DNA of 6,864 nt from Promethearchaeota archaeon (GCA_014729315.1 WJKD01000917.1:1-6864); one strand, 5' to 3'. Positions 1 to 6,463 are shown, counted from the first letter of the stretch. Program-made: numbers and translations. Notes: generated by a model not told the origin, from the letters alone.

Positions 1-1225
1 AAATCTCATCAATAGTAAACCCCCGATTTTTACTTAATTCGGGCTTCTCTTTTAAAAGAAGATAAAGTTCTTCAGCATATTTATTGACGAAACATAAGGG
101 CACCTGATACATTTTGATATTCGCTAATTGGTTGTGTTTCACTTCATACTCTGTGAAACCTTTTTCAAATTCCTTGGGAACTTGTGTTCCTTTGAAATAT
201 TCATCCCATTTCATCAGTATTTTTGGCATCAAATTATCAAATTGGCGAAATACGACTTCTGGTTCATTTGAATAAAAATTTATAACTTCGGGTTTTCCGT
301 CCAAAATTGCGCATCTATAAATCAGATTTTTGAATTCGAGCGGATATTCGGGAGATGCATTCCAAATTGTATAAATCGATGAATTATTAAAGAATTTGTG
401 AAAAGCCTCAAGTGTGATAGGCAACACAGGCCCAGATCTTGAGTCCGGAAAAAATTGGGGAAAGGTCTTTGTTAACTCCTCTTTCCATAGTTTATTATAA
501 AGCGAGGAAAATCTTTCAAGAGACGTCCCTTTGACATATGATTTATAAAAAGTTTCTATCTCTTCAGTTTGTTCCGAATACCTTAATAATGGAGTGATGA
601 AATTTCTAAGTTGTTTTTCAACTAAATCGAGCTGATCCTCCGATTTAGATTCCTTTAATTTTTCCAGAACGAACTTTAAGAAAACATCTTGATAATTTTT
701 GTATAAAATCGACTCTGAAGCATAATCTAAATGATGAGATAACAAAAGAAAATATTCTTCAACCATCGCTTTTGGGACAAATGCGATGAGTTTGGTTGCA
801 AAATTCCAGTAAAAATTTTCTACTAATAATGGAAATATTGCCGCGGCGATTTCTTTCTTTTTCTTAAGAATAATATAATGAATTAAATATGACAACATTC
901 GGTTTGATAATTCCAAAACGAATGCACGGATCATGGACGGAGGAGGGTCCACCATTATTAAAGATCGCGTCGCATGCTTCTGTACAGTTTGCGAGGATGT
1001 CGTTAGCAGTATTTCAACGATTTTTTTATAATCTTTGATCCTCTGAAGAGCAATAATTGCAAGATCTTGAGCAAAAAGATCGCCTGTTGATAGTTCTTCT
1101 AAAATAGTATTTCTTTTAGGATTTACTTCGTTATCGACAACCCATTTACAAATAAACGCTTTTGCTTGAATCGGATTAAGACTTTCAGCCGTCGCTAAGA
1201 GGTCTTTTGCGGAAGCAATTTTCAT
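1..1225 (-). CDS. Hypothetical helical protein, C-terminus beyond window edge
   Basis: An uninterrupted frame of 408 codons runs from the ATG at 1225 to the window edge with no stop, so the C-terminus is missing. I do not recognise the family. The protein starts MKIASAKDLLATAESLNP and reads as mostly alpha-helical, rich in Leu, Glu, Lys and Ile. No signal peptide, clear membrane helix, cysteine cluster or nucleotide-binding motif is visible. The first 150 residues or so have a loose helix-turn-helix rhythm of the kind seen in HEAT/ARM-like solenoids, but this is only an impression. The later part is rich in Phe, Tyr and Trp (for example LYNKLWKEEL and MKWDEYFKG). The start is chosen because the next upstream ATG on this strand meets a stop after four codons and because a TATA-like element lies about 50 nt upstream. 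It is divergent from the tRNA gene. It is certainly coding; its function is unknown. Confidence 0.85.
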   Translation of the reverse strand, partial: MKIASAKDLLATAESLNPIQAKAFICKWVVDNEVNPKRNTILEELSTGDLFAQDLAIIALQRIKDYKKIVEILLTTSSQTVQKHATRSLIMVDPPPSMIRAFVLELSNRMLSYLIHYIILKKKKEIAAAIFPLLVENFYWNFATKLIAFVPKAMVEEYFLLLSHHLDYASESILYKNYQDVFLKFVLEKLKESKSEDQLDLVEKQLRNFITPLLRYSEQTEEIETFYKSYVKGTSLERFSSLYNKLWKEELTKTFPQFFPDSRSGPVLPITLEAFHKFFNNSSIYTIWNASPEYPLEFKNLIYRCAILDGKPEVINFYSNEPEVVFRQFDNLMPKILMKWDEYFKGTQVPKEFEKGFTEYEVKHNQLANIKMYQVPLCFVNKYAEELYLLLKEKPELSKNRGFTIDEI

Positions 1226-1228
1226 AGA

Positions 1229-1280
1229 TTTATAAAGCACGAAAAATTAATAAATTTTCATACTTACAAATAATATATAA
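1229..1280. promoter_or_regulatory. Interleaved divergent archaeal-type promoters (two TATA-like boxes)
   Basis: Two TATA-like elements lie in the 62-nt gap between the minus-strand gene and the tRNA. On the plus strand TTTATAAAG (1229-1237) would place a start near 1259, giving the tRNA a leader of about 30 nt. On the minus strand TTATATATTA (1280-1271) would place a start near 1250, about 25 nt before the ATG at 1225. Each box therefore lies upstream of one gene and close to the other transcript's start. The spacing rule (box centre about 26 nt before the start) is established for archaea; the assignment here is inference. Confidence 0.4.
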
Positions 1281-1287
1281 GCAAAAT

Positions 1288-1359
1288 AGGTCTGTAGTCT
1301 AGCGGAACGACACTGAAATTCAAATTCAGATGGCGTAGGTTCAACTCCTACCAGACCTA
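1288..1359 (+). tRNA. tRNA with UCA anticodon (UGA-decoding; opal suppressor-like)
   Basis: A complete cloverleaf can be folded. The acceptor stem AGGTCTG (1288-1294) pairs with CAGACCT (1352-1358), all seven pairs, with discriminator A1359. The D arm has three pairs (GTC 1297-1299 with GAC 1309-1311). The anticodon stem is CTGAA/TTCAG (1313-1317, 1325-1329) around the loop ATTCAAA (1318-1324). The variable loop is 5 nt (1330-1334), and the T arm is GTAGG/CCTAC around TTCAACT. Conserved U8, A14, G15, G18, G19, A21, U33, the T54-T55-C56 sequence, A58 and C61 are all present. The anticodon (1320-1322) is therefore UCA, complementary to UGA. CCA is not encoded. The first pair A1-U72 with A73 recalls archaeal tRNA-Gln (and initiator tRNA) more than archaeal tRNA-Trp, whose first pair is normally G1-C72. 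The short variable loop and 7-bp acceptor exclude a normal tRNA-Sec. A tRNA gene is near certain; the amino acid carried is unknown. Confidence 0.9.
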
Positions 1360-1362
1360 TAA

Positions 1363-1371
1363 TATTTTTTC
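1363..1371 (+). terminator. T-tract after tRNA
   Basis: A run of six T (1365-1370) begins 6 nt after the tRNA 3' end. Archaeal RNA polymerase commonly terminates at oligo-T tracts without a hairpin, so this is a reasonable termination point for the tRNA transcript. The run is short and the region is AT-rich, so chance is possible. Confidence 0.35.
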
Positions 1372-1462
1372 CTCCGCATAACTTATAAAAAGCCTTTATT
1401 ATTTGAAATTCAAAAGATTTTTTATAGAGCGCTTAGATTCCTTTCGATAGATTGAGAACAGC

Positions 1463-1573
1463 ATGGAAGGGATCCAATACAGATTTTCAAAATTTAAAAA
1501 ATGGCGAGATAAGTATTATTCGAGCTGGGCTTCGTGGGAAGTAAGGTCAAAAGAAATAAAAATCCAAGACTAA
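1463..1573 (+). CDS. Possible small protein, 36 residues, unknown function
   Basis: A short frame from ATG 1463 to TAA 1573 encodes 36 residues beginning MEGIQYRFSKFKKWRDKYYS and ending with KEIKIQD. It is basic and strikingly aromatic (three Trp, three Tyr, two Phe in 36), without cysteines or a membrane segment. The frame is closed upstream by TAG at 1448-1450, so no longer version exists. A TATA-like element (TTTTTTATAG, 1418-1427) sits about 40 nt upstream and would give a leader of roughly 14 nt. No clear ribosome-binding sequence is present. It lies between the tRNA and the convergent SWIM gene. The residue composition looks more protein-like than random AT-rich sequence would give, but a frame this short can occur by chance, and it could also be the remnant of a longer gene. 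Confidence 0.35.
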   Translation: MEGIQYRFSKFKKWRDKYYSSWASWEVRSKEIKIQD

Positions 1574-1659
1574 AATTTCCATTTTATCACAGCTAATATC
1601 TTGATTTATTCTTTATAGTAATTAAATTGATTTATCTTACGATGGGACAATTTTATAAT

Positions 1660-2742
1660 TTAAGAATTTGCTCTTCGATCTTTTTTCCATTTTAAATATC
1701 CTTTCGTTCTTTTTCCCCCCCAAATTGCGTTTTTCCCCGTTTCTGCTTCAAATCGTGTTTGCAACTCCATTTCTGATTCTTCGTTGCTGACCTTTTGATT
1801 AATTAATTCTTTTGATGTTGTATATTCTTCGTTAACTCCCTCACCAACGTTATATTCACCGTATAACCATTTATATGCGATTAAAGAAGTTTTCTTGTAA
1901 TACGGTTTAAAAGTTTCAAGAAAATCCTCATCTATGTCCCAAAAAGGGGGCGGACCTATTCTTTTAAGGACAGCATAGTTAAAAGTGGGGGGCTTAATTT
2001 TAAGAAAAAACGATTCTGAAAGACTTCCTTCCCAGAAGTCGTCAACTGTTAGCGGATGTGGTTGGGAAGATATGAGTTTATTATCGCTCGATGCGTTTTC
2101 TGGAGTTGAGGGAACAATCTCCTCTGGAGACTGGTCTTTAACCGAGTCTTTTCTCATTTTACGCAGTTCGTTGATTATTTCCTTTTGAGTTTTACCTCTG
2201 AGTGTAAATATCATAAACGGGTCAAGGTCGAATTCCTCCGCTAAAATGTAATGTACTGCTGCGATGTGTTTACATGGATTTGCAGAATCCGGACAAGTAC
2301 AATGGGTTTTTAGGTCTTTTTTAGAGGTGGGAAACAAGTCTATTTTTATTTCATTAAATAATTCCTCAATATTGGGAGGCATTTCTCCAGTTAATAACTT
2401 TGCGGTAAATATCGCCTTCCGGGACATTTTATTAATGATTTTTGTCCATTGCTTTTTTTGAAATTCATTGAGTTCAATCGTCACTCTATAGGGAGTCTTA
2501 ACCGAACCTTGGACTTTGGCGTGGACAACGCCTTTATTTAAGTTACATTCTATAACTTGACCGCTCCTTGCGTATCGTTTCCCTCTCTGGAGTCTATTCC
2601 CCCATCCAAATCCTTCAAGCGCTGCGACCCATCGTTGTGACCACCATGTATCTCCAATATCACCCCGTTTACTTTTCGCTTTTATTCCACCCTTTACTTT
2701 AATAGGTTCCGAAGGGGTATAGTAATTATATCGCCAACTCAT
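1660..2742 (-). CDS. SWIM zinc-finger protein, partner of SNF2 ATPase
   Basis: A 360-residue protein with a clear SWIM zinc finger (CxCx(n)CxH): C148, C150, C157 and H159 within HCTCPDSANPCKHIAAVHYI. Ahead of it are the conserved stretches of this family: the tryptophan-rich DTWWSQRWVAALE (31-43), RGKRYARSGQVIE (53-65), and the VQGSVKTPYRV block (77-87). LFPTSKKDLKTHC leads into the finger, and DPFMIFTLRG (174-183) follows it. Residues about 195-230 are a polar, probably disordered linker; the tail carries the RIGPPPFW motif (261-268). SWIM domains are thought to bind DNA or proteins and often accompany SNF2 ATPases; no catalytic activity is predicted. It starts 39 nt after the SNF2 stop on the same strand, so the two are probably co-transcribed. 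ATG 2742 matches the usual start of the family. The length is normal and all four zinc ligands are intact. The cellular role of the pair is not established. Confidence 0.92.
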   Translation of the reverse strand: MSWRYNYYTPSEPIKVKGGIKAKSKRGDIGDTWWSQRWVAALEGFGWGNRLQRGKRYARSGQVIECNLNKGVVHAKVQGSVKTPYRVTIELNEFQKKQWTKIINKMSRKAIFTAKLLTGEMPPNIEELFNEIKIDLFPTSKKDLKTHCTCPDSANPCKHIAAVHYILAEEFDLDPFMIFTLRGKTQKEIINELRKMRKDSVKDQSPEEIVPSTPENASSDNKLISSQPHPLTVDDFWEGSLSESFFLKIKPPTFNYAVLKRIGPPPFWDIDEDFLETFKPYYKKTSLIAYKWLYGEYNVGEGVNEEYTTSKELINQKVSNEESEMELQTRFEAETGKNAIWGGKRTKGYLKWKKDRRANS

Positions 2743-2765
2743 TGAATACCAATTCTAACTCTTTT

Positions 2766-2781
2766 CTTTTTTTATAATATA
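2766..2781 (-). promoter_or_regulatory. TATA-like element between SNF2 and SWIM genes
   Basis: Read on the minus strand, the 39-nt gap between the SNF2 stop and the SWIM start opens with TATATTATAAAAAAAG. A TATA box here would start transcription only a few nucleotides before the ATG at 2742, giving an almost leaderless internal transcript. No Shine-Dalgarno sequence is present in the gap, which agrees with this. It may equally be ordinary AT-rich spacer inside an operon. Confidence 0.25.
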
Positions 2782-5700
2782 TTAAAAAATGTCTTTTTTT
2801 AACATAAGAATTTCACGTAGTTCTTTATTTGTTATATTTGTCAGCCATCCTTCCCCAGAACCTATAATATCTTTGACTAATTTCTTTTTAGAATTAATGA
2901 GATCGTCAATTCGTTGTTCTAAAGTGCCCTCACAGATAAACTTATATACCATGACATTTTGAGTTTGACCTATTCGATATGCTCTGTCAGTTGCTTGATT
3001 TTCTACAGCGGGGTTCCACCATCGGTCAAAATGGAACACGTGACTCGCTTTTGTAAGGTTGAGACCAACGCCTCCTGCTTTAATCGAAAGGATAAAAAGA
3101 TTCGGTCCGTCTTCTCTCAAAAATCTTAGAACCATTTGATCCCGAACCTTTTGAGAGAGTCCTCCATACAAAAATAATACTTCTTGCCCGAAGGTTTCTT
3201 CGAGAACTTTTTTTAGAATTTTACCCATTTTTGCATATTGTGAAAAAATTAACGCACTATGTCCTTCAGATAATATTTCTTCCAACATTTCAACTAATCG
3301 TTTTAATTTTCCAGATCGTTCAGAAATTGCGGAGTTGTCTCCCAAAAACAATGCGGGATGGTCACATACTTGTTTTAGACGCGTAAGAGCGGATAAAACT
3401 AAACCTTTTCTTTTTATTCCCGATTCGTTTTCTATTCTATTTATTATATCTTTCACGATTGCTTGATAGAGCGTAGCTTGTTCTTTAGTGAGATTGCAAT
3501 ATGTTTTGATCTCAATTTTTTCTGGTAAGTCTTTAATAATACGAGGATCTGTCTTAAGACGACGCAAAATAAAGGGTTGGATAATCTTTTTAAGTCTAGT
3601 TGTTGCTTCTGAGTCGTTATATTTTTCAATGGGAATAGCTATTTTTTTCCGAAATTCCACCGCTGTACCGAGATACCCCGGATTTAAAAAATCAATGATA
3701 GACCACAGTTCTAGCAATCGATTTTCCATAGGTGTTCCTGTCAATGCTAATCGATAATTTGAGTTTAGTTTCCTTACGCTTTGTGATGTTTTTGTGTAAT
3801 AATTTTTGATATTCTGCGCCTCGTCAAGTATTACTCCATTCCATTCTATATTTAAAAGTTCCTCTTCATCTCTATGCGTAAGACTGTAGGAGCTTATGAT
3901 TAGGTCAGCGGACTTAGCCTCTTTTAGAAATGTTATGCCCTTAAGACGCGCTTTCCCGTGGTGAACCATTACTTTAAGAGAAGGAACGAAACGGTTTGCT
4001 TCTCTTTTCCAATTTCCAATTATTGAAGTCGGACATATAAGTAGATTAGGCGTTTCCACTCCTTCGTTTTTTTGCTTTAGCAAGAGTGCTAAGCATTGGA
4101 TTGTTTTTCCGAGCCCCATATCGTCAGCCAAGCATGCTCCTAACCCACACTGGGTTAAGGATGCCATCCACGAATATCCTTTGGTTTGATACGGGCGGAG
4201 TTTCCCTTCAAATCCTTCTGGTTGGGTTAATTTCGGAAATGTTACCTCTCTAGATAATTGCTTAATTAATTTCGAAATCCATTGGCTGGTACATATCTCA
4301 TTGATAGGTAAGTCAAATTTCTTGTCTTCCGAAAAATTAACCAATTTTAAGGCTTCGGGAAGGGTTAATGTTCCAGATCTTTTCTTTTTAAAAAAATTAA
4401 TTGTTTTTTCAATATCATCTTCTTTTAAAACAACCCATTTGCCACGGAATTGTACGATAGGTTCCTTTAATTTGGAAAGATTCTCAAATTCTTCTTTGGT
4501 TATCGGTTCTTTTCCAAGTGCAATTTCCCAATCATAGTCAATTATTTTTGTAAATGTTAAAATACCTTTACTGGATTTGGGGGGTTTTTTTGAAGTTAGC
4601 TTTACTTTTAACCCTATTGAATTCTTAGATCCTCCGTTTTTCCACCAAGCAGGTATTAACACACCAAACCCGCTTTCCCGCAACATTTCTGATTCCTTAA
4701 GAAATAAATAAGCTTCTTGAGTAGTAAGGTGAGCACAAACAGGACAAGCGGAATGTAAACTCTGCTCTATTGGAGAAAAAAGATGGGATGCCTTTTCAAG
4801 ATCGTGCAAAAGCTTTTCTTGAGGGTGGTAAAATATTCGATTAATATAATGGAGGACGTCTTTAGATTCTTTCCATATTTTCTTAGCAGATATTAATAGA
4901 GTCGGGTCATCGAGAGCTTGGAGGTGATAATGTAAAATCCATGGTTTAGGAGCAGCACTACTTTCGGGAGGGGGAGGGTCAAGGCGGAAAGAGGTTCTGA
5001 AGGTATATTGTTTATCGTCATCAAAACTCTTTGTCCAAGAAGCTATTTCCTTAGAGACTCTTTTTAGCGATATTCCATTGGTTTTCATCGGTTTCCCAAA
5101 GAGTAGCGAGTCTAACCAAGCTTTCGCAAGAGAATCCTTTTTGAGCTCCACCCTTGAGGTTGAGAACCAATTCCTGATACATTCATTAATGCTAAAATCT
5201 AGAAAATTAAACACATAGTTTTCTTTTGAAAAACCGCATTTCTCAAATTGTAAAATCGAAGTGCAAACGGGAGGGATGGATTGAATCATCTCGGAAAAAG
5301 TAATCCTGTCTTCCATTTTATCTAATAAGATTTTCCAGCGAGCATTTCCTTTTTTTACGCCTTCGTTTATTTCTAAACCTCTAGGAATAAATTTCTGCCT
5401 TAATATAAGCTCCAAAAAGAGCTTTGACAATCTACTCCAATAAATTAAATCTGTTCCGATGCGTATCGTTTTTGTGTCAAGTCCAAATTCAGAAAGAGAA
5501 ACGAGCAATTTTAAAGCATCTTCGTGCTTCATACTAAGACCATCTATTTCCCAAGTTTTCATTTGTAGAGGCTCTTTCGATGGGTCTTGATCTCCGTTAT
5601 AAAATAACCTTTCTGAAGGCTGAGGTGCCTTTTTACGAGAGGGCAGGTTGTATCTAATATTTTTTAAATGTTTATATATTTCTATTTGACTGTTTCTTTC

Positions 5701-5886
5701 CGAATTAATAACTTTTAACGAATCGATAAGTTCTTGTCGATTTGCTTGAAAAGGATGTGGAGCTACTTTTGGAGGTCTCCCCCTCCTACTAGTCTTAGTG
5801 TATGTAGAAGACTCGCCCCATATAAAAAATTCCCCTGCAAGCCCTTTTACATCTAATGGCACCCATGTTCCGTGTAAAACAATCAT
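2782..5886 (-). CDS. SNF2-family DEAD/DEAH ATPase-helicase, HelZ-like
   Basis: A 1034-residue SWI2/SNF2 superfamily-2 ATPase, predicted to be an ATP-driven DNA translocase or nucleoprotein remodeller. The N-terminal half is the SNF2-associated region typical of bacterial and archaeal HelZ-like proteins: MIVLHGTWVP at the start, WILHYHLQALDDPTLL (316-331) and SGFGVLIPAWW (405-415). The first RecA-like lobe has motif I at 588-595 (DDMGLGKT, with K594 and T595), motif II DEAQ (688-691) and motif III LTGTP (715-719). Then come KQVCDHPALF (838-847) and, in the second lobe, LIFSQYAK (879-886), motif V GGVGLNLT (938-945) and motif VI QATDRAYRIGQ (964-974). All catalytic residues are intact. RRGRPPK (34-40) resembles an AT-hook. 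A CPVC pair sits at 381-384. ATG 5886 gives the expected family N-terminus; no ribosome-binding site or convincing TATA box lies just upstream. It is the first gene of a probable two-gene unit with the SWIM protein. The biological target is unknown. Confidence 0.96.
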   Translation of the reverse strand: MIVLHGTWVPLDVKGLAGEFFIWGESSTYTKTSRRGRPPKVAPHPFQANRQELIDSLKVINSERNSQIEIYKHLKNIRYNLPSRKKAPQPSERLFYNGDQDPSKEPLQMKTWEIDGLSMKHEDALKLLVSLSEFGLDTKTIRIGTDLIYWSRLSKLFLELILRQKFIPRGLEINEGVKKGNARWKILLDKMEDRITFSEMIQSIPPVCTSILQFEKCGFSKENYVFNFLDFSINECIRNWFSTSRVELKKDSLAKAWLDSLLFGKPMKTNGISLKRVSKEIASWTKSFDDDKQYTFRTSFRLDPPPPESSAAPKPWILHYHLQALDDPTLLISAKKIWKESKDVLHYINRIFYHPQEKLLHDLEKASHLFSPIEQSLHSACPVCAHLTTQEAYLFLKESEMLRESGFGVLIPAWWKNGGSKNSIGLKVKLTSKKPPKSSKGILTFTKIIDYDWEIALGKEPITKEEFENLSKLKEPIVQFRGKWVVLKEDDIEKTINFFKKKRSGTLTLPEALKLVNFSEDKKFDLPINEICTSQWISKLIKQLSREVTFPKLTQPEGFEGKLRPYQTKGYSWMASLTQCGLGACLADDMGLGKTIQCLALLLKQKNEGVETPNLLICPTSIIGNWKREANRFVPSLKVMVHHGKARLKGITFLKEAKSADLIISSYSLTHRDEEELLNIEWNGVILDEAQNIKNYYTKTSQSVRKLNSNYRLALTGTPMENRLLELWSIIDFLNPGYLGTAVEFRKKIAIPIEKYNDSEATTRLKKIIQPFILRRLKTDPRIIKDLPEKIEIKTYCNLTKEQATLYQAIVKDIINRIENESGIKRKGLVLSALTRLKQVCDHPALFLGDNSAISERSGKLKRLVEMLEEILSEGHSALIFSQYAKMGKILKKVLEETFGQEVLFLYGGLSQKVRDQMVLRFLREDGPNLFILSIKAGGVGLNLTKASHVFHFDRWWNPAVENQATDRAYRIGQTQNVMVYKFICEGTLEQRIDDLINSKKKLVKDIIGSGEGWLTNITNKELREILMLKKDIF

Positions 5887-6118
5887 ATGAACACACAGCT
5901 AAAAATTCATTTTGAGTCAGATCTCTAATCCATCTTTAAATTAATGAGAATATTTAGGTAACTGATCTTTTAATCGATCTGAACTCATTAGTTTTAAGTC
6001 ATTTCCTTTATCGTACAATAAATAAATTGATTTTAAAAAATTATAATATTCTCTAATGAATAAGATAAAAAACCTTAGATTTTTAAATGTAAGATTAACA
6101 AGTTAATAATTTTTTCAT

Positions 6119-6155
6119 AGAAAGAAGGAAGGGAGGTAGGAGGGGAAGAGAGAAA
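6119..6155 (+). repeat. Near-mirror-symmetric homopurine tract
   Basis: Thirty-seven bases are all purine except T6137. Reading outward from the TA at 6137-6138, both sides give GGAGGG and then diverge by a one-base shift into GAAG-type sequence, so the tract is close to a mirror repeat. Such polypurine mirror repeats can form intramolecular triplex (H-DNA) in principle. It also contains GGAGG, but no start codon lies at a suitable distance, so it is not serving as a ribosome-binding site here. Confidence 0.5.
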
Positions 6156-6285
6156 TTAATATTTGACGCATAATAGTTACTGTCTAAATTTTTTAAATGT
6201 ATTCTAATTATCTCAATAAAAGAATAAGATTAAAGATTTTTAGGGTTAAAAATTTTTTCTATAGAAGGTTTTAATAAGTCTTTGT

Positions 6286-6293
6286 ATATATAC
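6286..6293 (+). promoter_or_regulatory. TATA-like box upstream of the structured islet
   Basis: TATATATA, preceded by TTTG, is centred near 6289. The usual archaeal spacing predicts a transcript starting near 6315, immediately before the first helix of the candidate RNA at 6319. Alternating TA is common in AT-rich sequence, so this alone proves nothing. Confidence 0.25.
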
Positions 6294-6318
6294 TCTATTA
6301 CCTCCTTTACTCGAATTC

Positions 6319-6394
6319 TTCCAGTTCATTACGGTAAACTGCTGTCGTCGATCTTTTACGGTTAGAGTAATGTCTTCTCAAGAAATACTTGGAA
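6319..6394 (+). ncRNA. Candidate structured RNA (nested helices in a GC islet)
   Basis: Four helices can be drawn in a compatible fold. P1 is TTCCAG (6319-6324) with TTGGAA (6389-6394, one G-U pair). P2 is CATTAC (6327-6332) with GTAATG (6367-6372). P3 is GTAAA (6334-6338) with TTTAC (6355-6359), nested inside P2. P4 is a small TCTT/AAGA hairpin (6373-6383). Together they make a three-way junction. The 100 bases 6301-6400 are 39% G+C against 18% in the preceding and 29% in the following 100, and a TATA-like box lies at the right distance upstream. In AT-rich archaea, RNA genes often stand out by G+C. The helices are short and the strand is uncertain, since short frames exist on both strands. 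It could be a small RNA, a remote leader element for the gene at 6590, or chance. Confidence 0.2.
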
Positions 6395-6406
6395 CATGAA
6401 AACAAA

Positions 6407-6463
6407 CTTCCTTACTTAATTTTAGATCTGAATGTTAATTCATAAATTAAGAGCCTAAGGAAG
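6407..6463 (+). repeat. Long bulged inverted repeat (17-bp stem)
   Basis: CTTCCTTA (6407-6414) pairs with TAAGGAAG (6456-6463), and CTTAATTTA (6415-6423) pairs with TAAATTAAG (6443-6451). Only a 4-nt bulge (AGCC, 6452-6455) interrupts the 3' arm. The loop is 19 nt. This is the strongest inverted repeat noticed in the window. No T-run follows on the plus strand, so it is not a classical intrinsic terminator. It lies 127 nt before the start of the DUF3782-like gene and may be part of its upstream regulatory region, a second domain of the candidate RNA next to it, or the trace of a small mobile element. No target-site duplication was evident. Confidence 0.55.

Noticed and set aside
1288..1359. 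Selenocysteine tRNA, because of the UCA anticodon
   Set aside because: tRNA-Sec has a long variable arm and an extended acceptor/T stack (about 90 nt or more). This gene is 72 nt with a 5-nt variable loop and a normal 7-bp acceptor stem.
1288..1359. Glutamate tRNA with UUC anticodon
   Set aside because: It would need the loop shifted by one base, which breaks the 5-bp anticodon stem and moves U33. The 7-nt loop places UCA at positions 34-36.
1404..1414. An 11-base match (TGAAATTCAAA) to the anticodon arm of the tRNA (1314-1324), suggesting a partial tRNA copy
   Set aside because: The match does not extend to any other arm of the tRNA, and the sequence is a near-palindrome of AT-rich bases that can easily recur by chance.
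1985..2461. Two plus-strand frames of 65-67 codons
   Set aside because: They lie antisense within the SWIM zinc-finger gene, whose product is clearly recognisable, and their translations resemble no protein.
3488..4537. Plus-strand frames of 78-89 codons at 3488-3757 and 4301-4537
   Set aside because: They are antisense to the SNF2 gene, which has intact motifs throughout; no separate start signals are visible.
5946..6053. Inverted repeat GAGAATATT (5946-5954) with AATATTCTC (6045-6053) as mobile-element ends
   Set aside because: Nine AT-rich bases 90 nt apart are likely by chance; there is no target duplication and no gene between them.
6371..6442. Tiny plus-strand frame from ATG 6371 with a TGA at 6397-6399 followed by a hairpin, read as a selenoprotein-like signal
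   Set aside because: The frame has only nine codons before TGA, archaeal SECIS elements normally sit in untranslated regions, and the hairpin shows no SECIS hallmark.
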